64,000 nt of DNA, from the NCBI GenBank assembly GCA_963995525.1, contig OZ023212.1, positions 15,011,597 through 15,075,596 on the forward strand, in the 5' to 3' direction. The notes under the pieces are model-generated. The model saw only the letters and a program-made list of their open reading frames with translations, did not search any database and had not been told where the DNA came from. Position numbers and translations under genes: made by a program. Below, in pieces: positions 50,690 through 61,799 of this stretch. This DNA comes from Escarpia spicata (Eukaryota > Annelida > Polychaeta > Sabellida > Siboglinidae). Within the stretch, counting starts at the first letter, position 1, and each line of letters begins with the position of its first letter.

Positions 50690-51750
50690 ACATACTTTTT
50701 TGAGAGTCCATGAAATTATTTATTTTTCTTAGAAAATGTTATGTTATTATTGCTTAGTATTGTCTAAGTGTCATTTTGTGACGTTCATGTCACGGTTATG
50801 TATATAATTATATATATAAGTGAAGTACCATATTGGTTCAGACCTTAGCATACTTTTTTATAAGTGAATTATTTCTTGTTTCAAAAAATGCAAAAAACAA
50901 ACAAAATTCAATACTTTCAATCCTCCTTTTCCTTACTTTGGTGAAATGTACTACACAGTCCAAACCATTGTGATCTATCACATATGATTAGTTACAGAAT
51001 ACCGGTTAATATTCAGCCCACTCAACTATATATAGAAGAGTACCTGGTTATACACACTTATGGAAATCATAATAAAGGAATGAAAATAAATGTAACAGCA
51101 TTTCTATCAACAAAAAATATCTGCCCAGAGACTATCACTAATGCTGGGCGTACACTGATAAGCTTTTGTTGCCATTCATCTGTTTGATCAACTAAAAGCT
51201 GATAAGTCGTGCAATGTATGACGGTCAGCAACTCAACAAAACTCGAGTTGCATGTTGATTTGACTGGTACAACAGTTGTTGAACCGATTCATCATTCGAT
51301 AATTGAATCACACCAACAAAAGTTGCGTAATGTACAACGGTGTAAGATGAGAATGTCATGAACTGCCAGTTGAAACGGCCTTGCTAATAAATATCCGGGT
51401 TTTGAGATATATATCCGAAGGGAAGTAGTTATACACAATTAAAGAATTTTCCAAATTTATTGGCCCATCTTCCAAACAACAAAACAAAATACAGCGATTC
51501 TTCAAGGAAGACTCGTCAGCCTCCCTAACCTCTTATCATACAAAGTCTTACGTACATACATCTCTATCATAACATTTCATAGTTACACAAGGATTGACCA
51601 GTTCTTCAATCCTATACTGTTTCATCAAAAGATTCTACAACATATTCGCCATATAGGCTCAAAAGTTCAACACCCTACGGCTGTCTGCGTGGCACTCGCA
51701 ATGTAGAGATGCGAGAACATAATGTTTATAAATATAATGAACGATACCAC
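50690..51750. other. MRM1 intron, no feature recognised
   Basis: AT-rich intronic sequence before the LINE; the 51440-51750 part may be a decayed upstream part of the LINE but shows no motif I can name. Confidence 0.35.
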
Positions 51751-51754
51751 ATTC

Positions 51755-53194
51755 TGCTGACCAACAACTTGACCAATCAGCAACCCCAATAAACATATAC
51801 CTAGACCTCTCTAAAGCCTTTGACACAATTGATCATAACATATTATTACAAAAACTAAATTATTATGGAATAAATTGTGCAGCACTAGATCTATGTAAAA
51901 ACTACTTACACAATCGTAAGCAATATGTTGAAATTGGCGTTTACAAGTCAGAAGAAGCTGCCATAAACACTGGTGTCCCACAAGGGTCTATTTTAGGACC
52001 CCTTCTATTTATCATATATATTAATGACATCATATTTTCAGGTAATCATTTTAAATTCATAATGTATGCAGACGACACCACTCTGTTTAGTATATTGAAT
52101 AAATTTCAATCTCTGGATGGCCAAGTCCAAAATCAAAATAAAGAATTAGAAAATATATGCAGGTGGCTAATGGCAAACAAACTTTCTCTTAACATTAAAA
52201 AAACAAAATTCATGGTATTTCACATGCCCCAAAAGGAAATTGAACTTCCTAAAATAGAAATTGATGGGACAAATATTGAATGTGTACATGATTTTAATTT
52301 TTCAGGTATCACCATAAACCAACACCTAAATTGGGACAGCCATATAAACAAAACAGCGAATAAAATCAATAAAATAATTGGAATTTAAAATAAACTTAAC
52401 CATGTATTACCTAAGAATATATTATCTATAATGTATAATTCGCTCATTCATCCCAAGATTAATTATGGCATATTGGTGTGGGGTTATCAAGCCCATCGCA
52501 TTTTTAAACTTCAAAAGAAAGCAGTGCAAATAGTTACTTCAAGTAAATACAATTCTCACACAGATCCCATCTTCAAAGAATGTAAATTTCTTAAGCTGGA
52601 TGACATCTATAGACTCCAACAGCTCAAATTTTATTACAAATTGATCAACAAGGTTATACCAGAATATTTCAGTCGTATTCCGTACACATATAACTTTGCA
52701 ATTCACCAATACAACACACGTGGTAAAAACAACTTATTTATTCCCAGAGTTAATCATCAATATGCAAAAAAGTACATCAGACACAACATTATACGAACTG
52801 TTAACAATACTCCAAATATCATCCTTGATAAAATTTATACACATAGTTTATATGGTTTTTCCACTTATACAAAAAATTACTTTATTAAGAACTATGAATC
52901 ATGTTGTCACATTTCTAACTGTTATATCTGTCATTCTTAAACTAGACATGACTTTGCATTTGTTTAAACTAATTTCTGTATTATATTATTCTATAATTAT
53001 ACTATACTAAACATACTATGTTTACACATATATGTATGCATATATAATTGATCACGTGATAATCATATAATTAGGTTACATCAGTGGGGTGGCTCCCATG
53101 ATAGCGGCATATAATTGTCTTAATGGGAGCCTCCCTGACCTTACAATGAATTTTATATTGTAGTTTATGTACTTATGATGGTCAAAATAAATAC

Positions 53195-53230
<36 letters not shown>
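51755..53230 (+). mobile_element. Jockey-group LINE, 5'-truncated, TGTC tail
   Basis: Best-preserved RT in the window: IYLDLSKAFDTIDHNILLQK at about 51798-51855, NTGVPQGSILGPLLFIIYIN (51968-52027), FIMYADDTTLFSI (52056-52095) with intact catalytic YADD, NKLSLNIKKTKFMVFHM, then a single in-frame TAA at 52386-52388, and the C-terminus 52431-52940. Tail is AATAAATACTGTCTGTCTGTC, about 9 repeats (53188-53230). It sits in the MRM1 intron in the sense direction. One main stop suggests a young insertion. Confidence 0.88.
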
Positions 53231-53234
53231 AACA

Positions 53235-54850
53235 CCGTGAACTTGGTAATAATTTGTCCCTCAGTAGTCGAGTGAAGTAGTTCTCACGCGGTTCATTGGG
53301 AATTCCCTCTTTGGGTGTAAATTCACCATTGTCGCGTAACCCATCTACTCTCGCACTGTTGTTACACGAGGTGTTACTCAGCGTCTACCACCCTCGAGTG
53401 CACTTTGTCAGACTTCACCCCACCCTGACACTACAATAAATGATAACTATAATAATAAATTATTCTTATTCCTTGGTGTGTAAACTACACCCTTCATATC
53501 ATACGTTTTTCTACCGACATCGTAGTACTTACGCACAAACATATGTAACCTAATGTTTGCCGGAGATATATACATATCTGGACCCAATATCTCATTAGTA
53601 ATAGCAACCCCACCACCTTACATATTCTAAGTCCTAACAAACTATACACCAATAACCATTATCTGTGACACTGTAATACAACCTATGTTCGCTTCTTCTT
53701 ACTATCTAACGTTCACATAACAGAGCGATGATTCGCCACCCGCCTAAATCTCGAGATGCCAGTATCATTGCGCTGACCATATTCCTTTTTATTGACCACC
53801 TTTGACACAATTATAACAATGTAAAAACCACATGTTTAAGCCAATACCTCTAATCTAACATTCACACTGATTCACTCATAATATATTCCACATACCTCCG
53901 GTATTTCTTCTACTCTATATATGCATGGAGAAATTCAACGTCAAAGCCACCACTGGGTATATACTTCATGTTTGCCAACCGCACCGCAATGGTTTCTCTC
54001 CACAGAAGAGACCAGATTACATTTCTTTGCTCTGTCGGGTTCTGGATTCGTCTGTTCTATTCTACCTTCAAATCTCAGTACCTCCACCCTATACCTAGCA
54101 TCAGTCATGTGACCCCTGCTGATGCTGACGCCATTGTAACAATTTCAACACCATCCAACAGGTGATAATCAACAAGTATAAAATCTTCATTATAACGACA
54201 TCCCTATACACCTTAACATTATCCTGTTTAAACTTACGTCCGTATCATCATATCTATTCATATGGAACGGCCAATCATGTTATAAATATTACACGTTGTA
54301 TTCGACAATCCTCTCTGTCTACCCTAACTATAATTATATTTGCCTGGTTCTTTAAAGTCTGACCTTAGGTCACCACTCCAGTTCCTTCACAGTATTGCAT
54401 AACCACTGGATAGCCATCAATGGCCTACAGGGCAACCCTAACACGAGTCACCCAACCATAGCTTTACATTCTAACCCTAAATGCAGTCTTTCACAGATGC
54501 TACCAACCTATGTTAAGTTCTTAAAATCACAATCTTATCTGAGACGTCATGGTTTCTTATTGATCATATAACACCCAACAAAAGTTTTGTAGTGTATGCT
54601 CAGCATTAGGTTTACAAATGTTACTATTTTTTTACAAATATGCTGCTAACGTGAGAGCCACCCACTCATAAATTTAATGTGAAGCATTTGGATGTGGAAT
54701 GTTGTTAATTTCAATTGAAATATAATAAAACCAAACCTTTTAAATATATCTTAATTATAAATTCAGACCCTCGTCATTTGCTATTCTTTAGTTTTAACTT
54801 TAAAGCCCACTTGCATATTACTAATTAATATTCTGACCGAATGATTTCAG
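53235..54850. other. MRM1 intron, no gene recognised
   Basis: C- and A-rich sequence with several short open frames (53921-54362) lacking domain or splice support. Confidence 0.4.
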
Positions 54851-55088
54851 GGATTGGTCAACAAGACCACAAGTTGAAGGCAAAGTTCTTTTTGGACTCT
54901 ACCCGATTCTGCTGGCTCTACAACAAGGGAGGTGCGAATGTCATCAGCTGTTTATGAAGGACAATCTAAGGGAGTTAGATAAGCCCTTAGTGGTTGAACT
55001 GTTGTCCCTGGCAACAGAACGGGGTATTCCCGTGTAGAGTTGTGATGTTGGAATGTTGGATTACCTCTCATGGTCACGTCTGCATCAG
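54851..55088 (+). pseudogene. MRM1: MRM1 second coding exon, with a nonsense codon
   Basis: ATTTCAG acceptor, GTAAGA donor. Encodes the substrate-binding N-terminal domain of SpoU-type methyltransferases: VEGKVLFGLYPILLALQQGR, then CHQLFMKDNLRELDKPLVVE, LLSLATERGIPV, stop, SCDVGMLDYLSWSRLHQ. This tracks human MRM1 residue by residue in pattern (LLFG-P-LLALQ, LL-MAE-R-IPV, LD-HQG). TAG at 55035-55037 interrupts an otherwise open frame. The next exon should begin with the GVC-E-SPL segment and carry the SpoU catalytic knot; I found neither to the right, so the gene looks truncated as well as nonsense-mutated. Confidence 0.8.
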
Positions 55089-55099
55089 GTAAGAAATGA

Positions 55100-55480
55100 A
55101 TGATTCTAAGTACTGTGCTTGCACACAGTATGTCTGTATATGTGCATGATAATGTGTGTGTGAATTTTTTGTGTAAAATGTGGTTAGCTGGTTGCATTAG
55201 GAACCCCCTTAATCTCTGTCAATATCCCCATCACCCAAAATCCCATTATAAGGAAAAGTGCATCCAGAAAAGTCTTATCACTCAAAACACCATCAGTCAA
55301 AACCCACGGCAGTTAAAACCCCATGAATCCAAAGTTCAAAACCACTTTGATCAGTCAAAATCCCACCACTCATTAACCCGTTAGTCAAAATCTTATCAAT
55401 CAAAATGAACATCCGTGAAAACCCACATCAGTGTAAAACACAATTCAAAACGTTGTCAGTCAAAACTCCACCAGTTTAAT
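55100..55480. repeat. Short imperfect repeat rich in AATCCCAT/AAAACCC
   Basis: 55215-55470 consists of roughly 20-25-base imperfect units such as 'atcagtcaaaatcccacc'. Non-coding; a diverged minisatellite. Confidence 0.55.
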
Positions 55481-55482
55481 CA

Positions 55483-55545
55483 GATTTAACAAGATTGCCA
55501 CCCAGAGAATTAACTCTAGATGGCAGGTGGACAAGGAAGCCACTT
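55483..55545 (-). mobile_element. CR1 LINE 3' end, copy 3 (reverse)
   Basis: Reverse complement of the 3' UTR block at 8920-8985 and 20115-20175, including CCACCTGCCATCTAGAG and the TTGTTAAATC tail. Only about 60 bases inserted. Confidence 0.85.
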
Positions 55546-55647
55546 CAATAGTATTAGTAGTATCACTAGTATGACACAATATAACATGGCAAACAGTGTC
55601 AACACATTCAACATGAATTACGTTTAATGAAATAAAATAATATTTAC

Positions 55648-55785
55648 CTTCAAATGTGTTGCGAAGTTTGATGAAGTCTTTGAGGATCCTGCTATCACTG
55701 TAGCACAATGCTTGCATTTTCCTTTATAATTCCCCTCCATATTGGCAGGTAATTCAAAATGGCTAAAAATGGACACTTTAGCCAT
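55648..55785 (-). CDS. BED zinc finger exon (hAT/ZBED-like)
   Basis: Minus-strand ATG at 55785 starts MAKVSIFSHFELPANMEGNY followed by KGKCKHCATVIAGSSKTSSN and FATHLK, ending at a GTAAAT donor in phase 0. S-x-x-x-x-HF, CxxC and a His near the end fit the DNA-binding BED finger of hAT transposases and ZBED proteins. No hAT core follows on the minus strand: about 100 bases on there is a CR1 3' end. It is either the first exon of a domesticated ZBED-type gene or a transposon stub. Confidence 0.55.
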
Positions 55786-55925
55786 AGTGGACACGCATGA
55801 ATAGACACAGCATCCACACTTACAGATGGTTCAGCCAGACTGAGAGAAGACTTCATCTGAATGACCCCAGCTCCTGCCACTGACAAGATTTGATAAACAG
55901 TCCAGTCAGTTATGCTGTGATCAGA

Positions 55926-56114
55926 TTATTGGCCAGACATTCGTGCGAATGAAGAAGCAGGTGATGACGAAGTTACTTCAATAATTGATTCCAGCTTTTC
56001 ACGACATTGTCTGCACAGCTTATGTTGTGTGGTCAAACCCAATGTTAGTTTCTTGAAACCAGTTCTGCAGAAACATTTCGCAAGACTTTTTTCTTTATTT
56101 TGTCCGGGTGCCAT
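55926..56114 (-). CDS. Small frame with CxC and CxxC, unknown
   Basis: 62 codons on the minus strand from MAPGQNKEKSLAKCFCRTGF through HKLCRQCREKLESIIE. The spaced CxC and CxxC could bind zinc. It lies about 140 bases upstream of the BED exon on the same strand, so it may be the start of the same transposon-derived transcript. No family assigned. Confidence 0.3.
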   Translation of the reverse strand: MAPGQNKEKSLAKCFCRTGFKKLTLGLTTQHKLCRQCREKLESIIEVTSSSPASSFARMSGQ

Positions 56115-56129
56115 TTTAGTGGATCAGTA

Positions 56130-57180
56130 CACCGTCACTAGTCACTAGTAGACTTGATGGTTACAGGCTGACTAAATATTTATTTCATAGCAGTTTCTGT
56201 AGTATCATGCACATGTGCAATGAATATGCATGAGTCTCATATATTATCTCTCAGTCAAATGAAACTGCAATCATCACACATGAAGCTGAGCAATTGTCAA
56301 TACAATTCAATTTGTAATGCTTAACATATGTAATATGCAATCAAATTTGTTCATTTGTAATGTTTGAATGTTGCTCTATATGCCACCAATCACATAAAAT
56401 TACAGACATAGTAGACATGTACATGTGCATGATCTGGTGGCTTATTGCATAACAATAATCCCTGGTGTATTGAATAACAATTATACAATTAATAAGCATA
56501 TATATATATGGATTTACACAGCAGAGGTAGTACTGTATCTTTGAAGTGAATTATCCTGTGCCATCCTCGTACAATTTGTCATCCTCGGGTGTACTCATTT
56601 AATGTATCTCTGAACATTATTATTTGCCCACTCTAATATTGTCAGGGATACTTCTGCAATAATATAGGATACTGTATAAAAAACAAACAAATCGGAGGAC
56701 ACGTTTTTGGGTATCTGAGGTCAAAAGTCAAATTATGATATTTTTAATTACATTATACCTATGTGCGCTTGTTTTATTGGCTTTCCAATTATGTATTTCT
56801 TGCTTTTCTAGCTTTATTAACAGCACAGAGTTATGGGCATTATTGTGACATTCAGTATGCGAATCAGGTCAAAGTTCAGTGACTTATATCATCAATAATA
56901 CTTGATCTAGATTTAAAAAAAACTGTGCTAAATTTGATCAAAATTGGAGTCGGGTGATGCAAAAATGGCCTAAAAGTTATTGATTTGACATGTAATGATC
57001 CAATGATATGTCAATTAGATCCACAAATTCACTGATATTTTTTCAACCGTTATTGTGGACATATAATTTTTAAATAGTTCAGAATAATTCCATCAATGGG
57101 TCGAAACGAAACATACAATGAATGTACCTAAACAGTATCATCCATCATCCGACCGTCCATCTATCCATTAGTAGAGGTTC
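56130..57180. other. No gene recognised
   Basis: AT-rich intergenic sequence. Confidence 0.45.
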
Positions 57181-57189
57181 AATAGTTAG

Positions 57190-57690
57190 CATCTTTGCCA
57201 TCATTGTTTAGGCAGCCACCCTCGCTATTGCACAATGCCGTGCAATGAAGGCCTGCCCTCTAGTTCTTTCAATTGCCCTTGCACGTTTCATGCATCCACC
57301 ATGTAGGAGGAGGGCACAAGCCATACTTGCATCGGCGAGACTGGTCCAGAAAGGAAGCCATTGCTTGCTGCGCTCATCCTGTTACCATCCCTATTGACCA
57401 AACACAGCGATTGCCTGGTGGCTATCGGTTGACTGCTTCCAGATGAAAGAGGCTTGGAACAAGTACCTCTTGATATGTTCGAAGAGGGCGGCCTGGGTCA
57501 TTGACGACTGCCATTGGAGAAGAGTTGATGCCTTGCATTGTTGACAGTTGCAGAACCACATGTCTTGCTGATGAGCACATCAATTCGCTCAATGCACTGC
57601 ATATGAACTGAGCGAAGGACTACGGATCTGCAGTCAGCGAGATCATCGTCTCTCTAAGGCTTGGTGTACTGTTCCATGCAATCCACTACA
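57190..57690 (-). pseudogene. Decayed multi-copy metazoan repeat protein
   Basis: The minus strand reads MQCIERIDVLISKTCGSATV, NNARHQLFSNGSRQ, then in the next frame SMTQAALFEHIKRYLFQASF and IWKQSTD, two stops, SKQWLPFWTSLADASMACAL and LLHGGCMKRARAIERTRGQA, ending RHCAIARVAA. This order (V-V-L-x-x-x-x-T-S-x-x-x-V-N-x-A-R, A-L-x-x-H-x-K-R-x-x-Y-Q-A-x-x-W, W-x-P-x-W-T-x-L-x-x-A-S-x-A-C, then a Cys-rich GC end) recurs in uncharacterised multi-copy proteins of cnidarians, molluscs and echinoderms. The Cys cluster is mostly lost here. Function unknown; probably of mobile-element origin. Confidence 0.6.
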
Positions 57691-57864
57691 CAAAAGTTGA
57701 CAATAATGTGTCATATGTTGTTATGATATGTTAGCGTAAGGAGGCGACAGGGTAGAGTTAGTCCCGCGAGACTTCTTGGATCGAGGTGGAATGATCATTA
57801 AACATCTACCAGAAAGATAGTAATGAAATGTCTGCAATATGTGAATGCTATATGTTATGTGTGT

Positions 57865-58105
57865 CTGTCTCTCTTCCTCTCCATCATTCTCTATCCCGCT
57901 CTCTCTCTCCCCTCCTCTCTCTCTCTCCCTCGGTCTCTCTCCACCTCTGTCTCACTCCCTCCCTCTGCCTCCCTCTTCCTCTTTCTCCCTCGCTCTCCCT
58001 CTCTCTCCATCGCTCTTCCTCTCTCTCTGCCTTGCTCTCCCTCTCTCCTTATCTCCTTTCTCTGTGTCACTCTCTCCCCCTCTCCCTGTCTCTATGGTTG
58101 ATCTG
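57865..58105. repeat. CT-rich polypyrimidine tract
   Basis: About 240 bases of CTCTCTCTCCCTC on the plus strand, ending about 70 bases before the acceptor of the Cys-rich exon at 58176. Open frames in it (Ser/Leu/Pro) are artefacts. Confidence 0.93.
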
Positions 58106-58175
58106 TCTTGAGAGACCTTGTCATCTACTGTTCCTTGTTGTGACTGCTCAACTGATGTTTACTTGCTTGTTGTAG

Positions 58176-58277
58176 AATGTGCGGCTGACTGCTCCAAGTG
58201 TTCTGTGGCAAACGTGTGTTACAATGACTCTTGCAAGTCACCCTTAGTTTATGACAGTACTTCAAAGACATGTAAAG
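58176..58277 (+). CDS. Cys-rich exon A (furin/EGF-like repeat)
   Basis: Acceptor TTGTTGTAG, donor GTATGT, both phase 1. Encodes CAADCSKCSVANVCYNDSCK and SPLVYDSTSKTCK: six cysteines in the C-x3-C-x2-C...C pattern of furin-like/EGF-like extracellular repeats. Joins exon B in frame. Preceding exon not found. Confidence 0.75.
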
Positions 58278-58726
58278 GTATGTACTGTATTCTACAGTGT
58301 TTGATATTAATACACGTTCAACATCAACATTGGTTATTTGTTGTACGTTGTGCTAATGGTGCAACACTACTAGACAAAATGGTGTGTTGAGTTTGCAGTG
58401 ATGTCCTTCTCTACACGTAAATTATCATGGGGAGTCCAACACAAACAACTGCATTATTAGCGCAATAGCACAATGCACTCACAAAATTAAAATGATGTGC
58501 TGCAAATGCATATTCAAATCTATATCACACAATTAATATATTCTACATTGGAGAACAAAGACGAGCTGTACAGCGGAAACATGTAAATGTTATCCGGTTG
58601 CCTTGCAAATAAACATGCAGCCTTCTTGCTGTATGTCGCAGTGGATCTGAGTGCTGCTGAGACATCGCAGTGTTTTTGTGAACCACATACAATTCTGGGT
58701 GTAATGCCAAGTTCTTCTGCTTTCAG

Positions 58727-58816
58727 CTTGTGCTGACATCTGTGATTCCTGCACCATTGCTGATCAATGTACGACATGCTCTTACGGTTATATGTTTGAT
58801 GGCACTACATGTTCAA
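58727..58816 (+). CDS. Cys-rich exon B (furin/EGF-like repeat)
   Basis: Acceptor TCTGCTTTCAG, donor GTAAGT, both phase 1. Encodes CADICDSCTIADQCTTCSYG and YMFDGTTCS, the same repeat type as exon A (C-x3-C-x2-C-x5-C-x2-C...YMFDGTTC). Spliced after A it gives a continuous Cys-rich chain, as in secreted or cell-surface proteins. Confidence 0.78.
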
Positions 58817-59449
58817 GTAAGTGGATTACATTGTTGTGTGCAATACGCCGTCTGTATTATTCACGTCAAAGACAAGTGTAAATATTGCAGTCTGTGTGAA
58901 AGCAATAAACAGACAACAACGTTCACACTGTGAATCAGGCAGATGTGTCTAAAGATGATATTCTACTCCCATGGTTAAATCGTACCAGAATAATTCATTT
59001 TTATTTTTGGATACTCGTCTGATACTTGGATACTCGTCTTTTAAATTACGGGAATGTTTATTTCTTATTGGTCTGAAGAAATTGTTTTTGACATCTTCAC
59101 AGCACAGATCAATGCCTCCTTATTGTCTTGAACATTCTTGTTTACAGGAATTTGTTCTATTCTCCAATCATTTGCACCTAAATTTAATGCACATTTTGTA
59201 CACAAAATTAATTTTGTCATAATGTTGAACACTGAGAATGGACCCAACACCAAATATGCAACACTTGGATCCTACCTCTCTTAAAATGCAGTTCATTTTC
59301 AGCTGAGCCCATCCCAAATTCCTGCATCCTACCTGCGTTGACAGATTGTAACTGGCCTATATATAGTCAGGGAGCTTAATCTTATAATTGTTCACATCTT
59401 TCCACAATCACCATTTTTGGACCAGCGTTAGTTATGGCCATGACATTAA

Positions 59450-61290
59450 ATTTTCTATTTGAGCCAAGCTGAGCTCCCTATGTGACGGTCATATTGGACA
59501 AAACTAAGATGGCCACTGTTCGGAGTAAGGTTGTGCAATAGCTCGAGAACCAAAAATGATAGAATCATAAATGAGACCACTTTTAGGCGTTTTCTGCAAC
59601 AACTGGTTTTTTCCAGTTGTTGCGGAGTACCAATTACGATGTATTCAGTCTTGGAATTGTTTGTTTTAAGTTTCATGCTTTGCATCTAGCTATTGATATC
59701 TCTAATGCACCGTTCCATAGACACGAGATTACTGTCCATAGAAATGGTGTTAAAACTACAGTACACCTGATGGTCATCAGCATACGCATGCCCCAGCTTA
59801 CCTTGCTGACCAATGATATAAAAACAGGGCTAAAATACTCTGTGAATTCCACAGGACCAAGGCATGATCCTTGCGGTACTCCCTGATCAAGTTTAAACTG
59901 GTCAGACACAGTACCATCAATAATAATTGATTGAATTTAAAGATAAGATGAAAACCAATTTAGAACTGTGCCTGATACACCAAAAGAACAATTCACAATA
60001 ATCAACAAAATCTTATGGTCCCCAGTATGAAAAGCCGACAACAACTAAATTAAAACCAGTTGTGTGACCTTCTGTTGGTCCATATTTAAAAGAATGTCAG
60101 ACTGGACCTTAACAAGTGCAGTTTCAGTAGAATGTCCACCTCTATACGCCGACTGACAAGGTGGCAAGGAAATCTACATTCTGAAAGAAAGCAAAGTTGG
60201 TCTACAACAGCCCGTTCTGTTAATTTAGAGATATACTGGAGATTCGATACAGAGCGCAGACATGGGGTCAAATGCAAATGCATTTGCGTTTAAATGCAAC
60301 TGATCCAGTGTTTGCATTTGAAAATTTGGAACCAAAACTATTTGCATTTAAATACATTTTAAAAGTATTTCAAAAATCAAATACTTTTCAAATGCTTATA
60401 GCATTTAATTATGTCAATGAAAACTGTTATCACAGCTGTACTTAATTAAATTGTTGCTTGGTCTAGGCAGTTGATACAGGTTACTCATGTTACTTATGTG
60501 ATAACCGAGGCATGACATTCACTGAGAGAAAACTGGCCTTCCTATAGCTCTTTTATTAGCTGACCAATTGCAGCATTTGCATGCTTTGATCATTAACTAC
60601 TTGGGTCATTATCAGATGGATGATCAGTGTATCAGTTGGCCTGTGACAGGGTCAGGTTAGCAGGCATTTAATTAACAGTGGGTGGCTTATTATAATTTTA
60701 TTGGAAAACAGTGCATCACTGGGCACAGGAAATGGAAAACAGGATGTCACAGGAGAAATATAACAATGTGTGACCAATTATAACATGGGACTATTGACTC
60801 GATGAACTCCCTTAATTCTGGATAGACAATGGTCAAGTATAGCTCATTTTTGTCATTATTTATTGTGCTCGAATTAGAAAAGTATTTGAAAAGTATTTGA
60901 ACAGTATTGAAATACTTTTGAAAAGTATTTCCATTTGACATAAACAAAATGTATTTGCATTTGAAATGTCAAAAGTATTTGCATTTAAATACTTGTCAAT
61001 GTATTTGACCCCATGTCTGACTGTCTGTCAGGGCGATAGTTTTTTGGAATAGGATCCAGTCCTGCTGTTTTAAGCAGTGGCTCTACAGGTGCAGTCTTCC
61101 ATTCGTGTGGGAATTCCCCAGCAGCAGTGGAGCAATTGATGATGTGTGTAAGGAATGGCACAAATTCCTCAATATACTACTTGACCCATTTGGTTGGCAT
61201 GGAGTCCAGAACATAGCTGGTTGTCTTAGATTTCATAACCAACTTGTGCACATCATCATCAGAGACCACAGCAAATATATCTAAATTATC
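59450..61290 (-). mobile_element. LINE (RT) split by a hAT-like MITE
   Basis: Read on the minus strand. RT linker KSKTTSYVLDSMPTKWVK (about 61230-61175), FLTHIINCSTAAGEFPHEWK (61155-61095), LDPIPKNYRP (about 61060-61035), interruption by the MITE, then SVSNLQYISKLTERAVVDQL (60256-60197), GVPQGSCLGPVEF (about 59888-59848), HAYADDHQVYCSF (about 59791-59753) with YADD intact, and MQSMKLKTNNSKTEYIVIGT (59685-59626). Frame shifts between blocks. Lies in the intron between exons B and C. Confidence 0.82.
60257..61019. mobile_element. hAT-like MITE nested in the LINE
   Basis: Ends CAGACATGGGGTCAAAT and ATTTGACCCCATGTCTG are perfect inverted repeats; subterminal parts are rich in ATTTGCATTT. Flanks ACAGAGCG (60249-60256) and TCAGGGCG (61028-61035) agree at 6 of 8 bases and fall in the same LINE codons, consistent with a decayed 8-bp target duplication. 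The right end has about 8 extra bases (ACTGTCTG) that echo the terminus. No transposase. Confidence 0.8.
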
Positions 61291-61534
61291 ACACACACAC
61301 ACCTTCTCTGTTTTCTGATGATTTGACGGGAGGTTTTGCTAGGCAACATATCACGTGCTGGATAGGTTAATTGCAGCATGTTCGGCCAGTATTGCCAGAG
61401 GGTTGACATTGGTTGTTATGTAACGAATATAACATAGTATATTGTTCTTCCCTTGTTGTGTTCATTATGTTATTATATAGGCTTTGTCTTAATTTGATTT
61501 GTATTGTATTTATTGTAATGAGTTACAATAAATT

Positions 61535-61563
61535 TGATTTGATTTGATTTGATTTGATTTCAG
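61535..61563 (+). repeat. TTGAT tail repeat abutting a splice acceptor
   Basis: Five or more TTGAT units run directly into TTTCAG, the acceptor of exon C. The preceding AATGAGTTACAATAAA resembles a LINE 3' end, so a LINE tail now supplies the pyrimidine-rich side of this acceptor. Confidence 0.65.
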
Positions 61564-61685
61564 GTTGCGTGCCTAACCTGGATGGCATGACATTTGGTCA
61601 GCACGAGAAGATGCTAGAGGGTTGTGTCAACAACCTGTACATCCAGGGCAAGGGACCCCTGGACCTCATCATTGATGCTGTCGGG
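61564..61685 (+). CDS. Exon C of the Cys-rich gene
   Basis: Acceptor TTTCAG, entry phase 1 and exit phase 0 at a GTATGT donor. Encodes CVPNLDGMTFGQHEKMLEGC and VNNLYIQGKGPLDLIIDAVG. It joins exon B in frame (codon AGT split). The piece EGCVNNLYIQGKGPLDL resembles the end of laminin-G-like domains (GC-x-N-L-x-I-x-G-x-x-L-D-L), but this is a short match. The frame stays open past the donor to 61793 (GVCRGALTPLIAAAIQL...), so a longer last exon is the alternative. Confidence 0.6.
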
Positions 61686-61799
61686 GTATGTCGTGGCGCC
61701 CTGACACCCCTCATTGCTGCGGCCATCCAGTTGCTACAGTGTTCTTGTTTCTTTATGTTTTGGGGCCAATGTTACAGACAGTTTATTTCTTAAACTAAG

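Noticed and set aside
57823..58175. Ser/Leu-rich frames before exon A
   Set aside because: Translations of the CT-rich tract in three frames.
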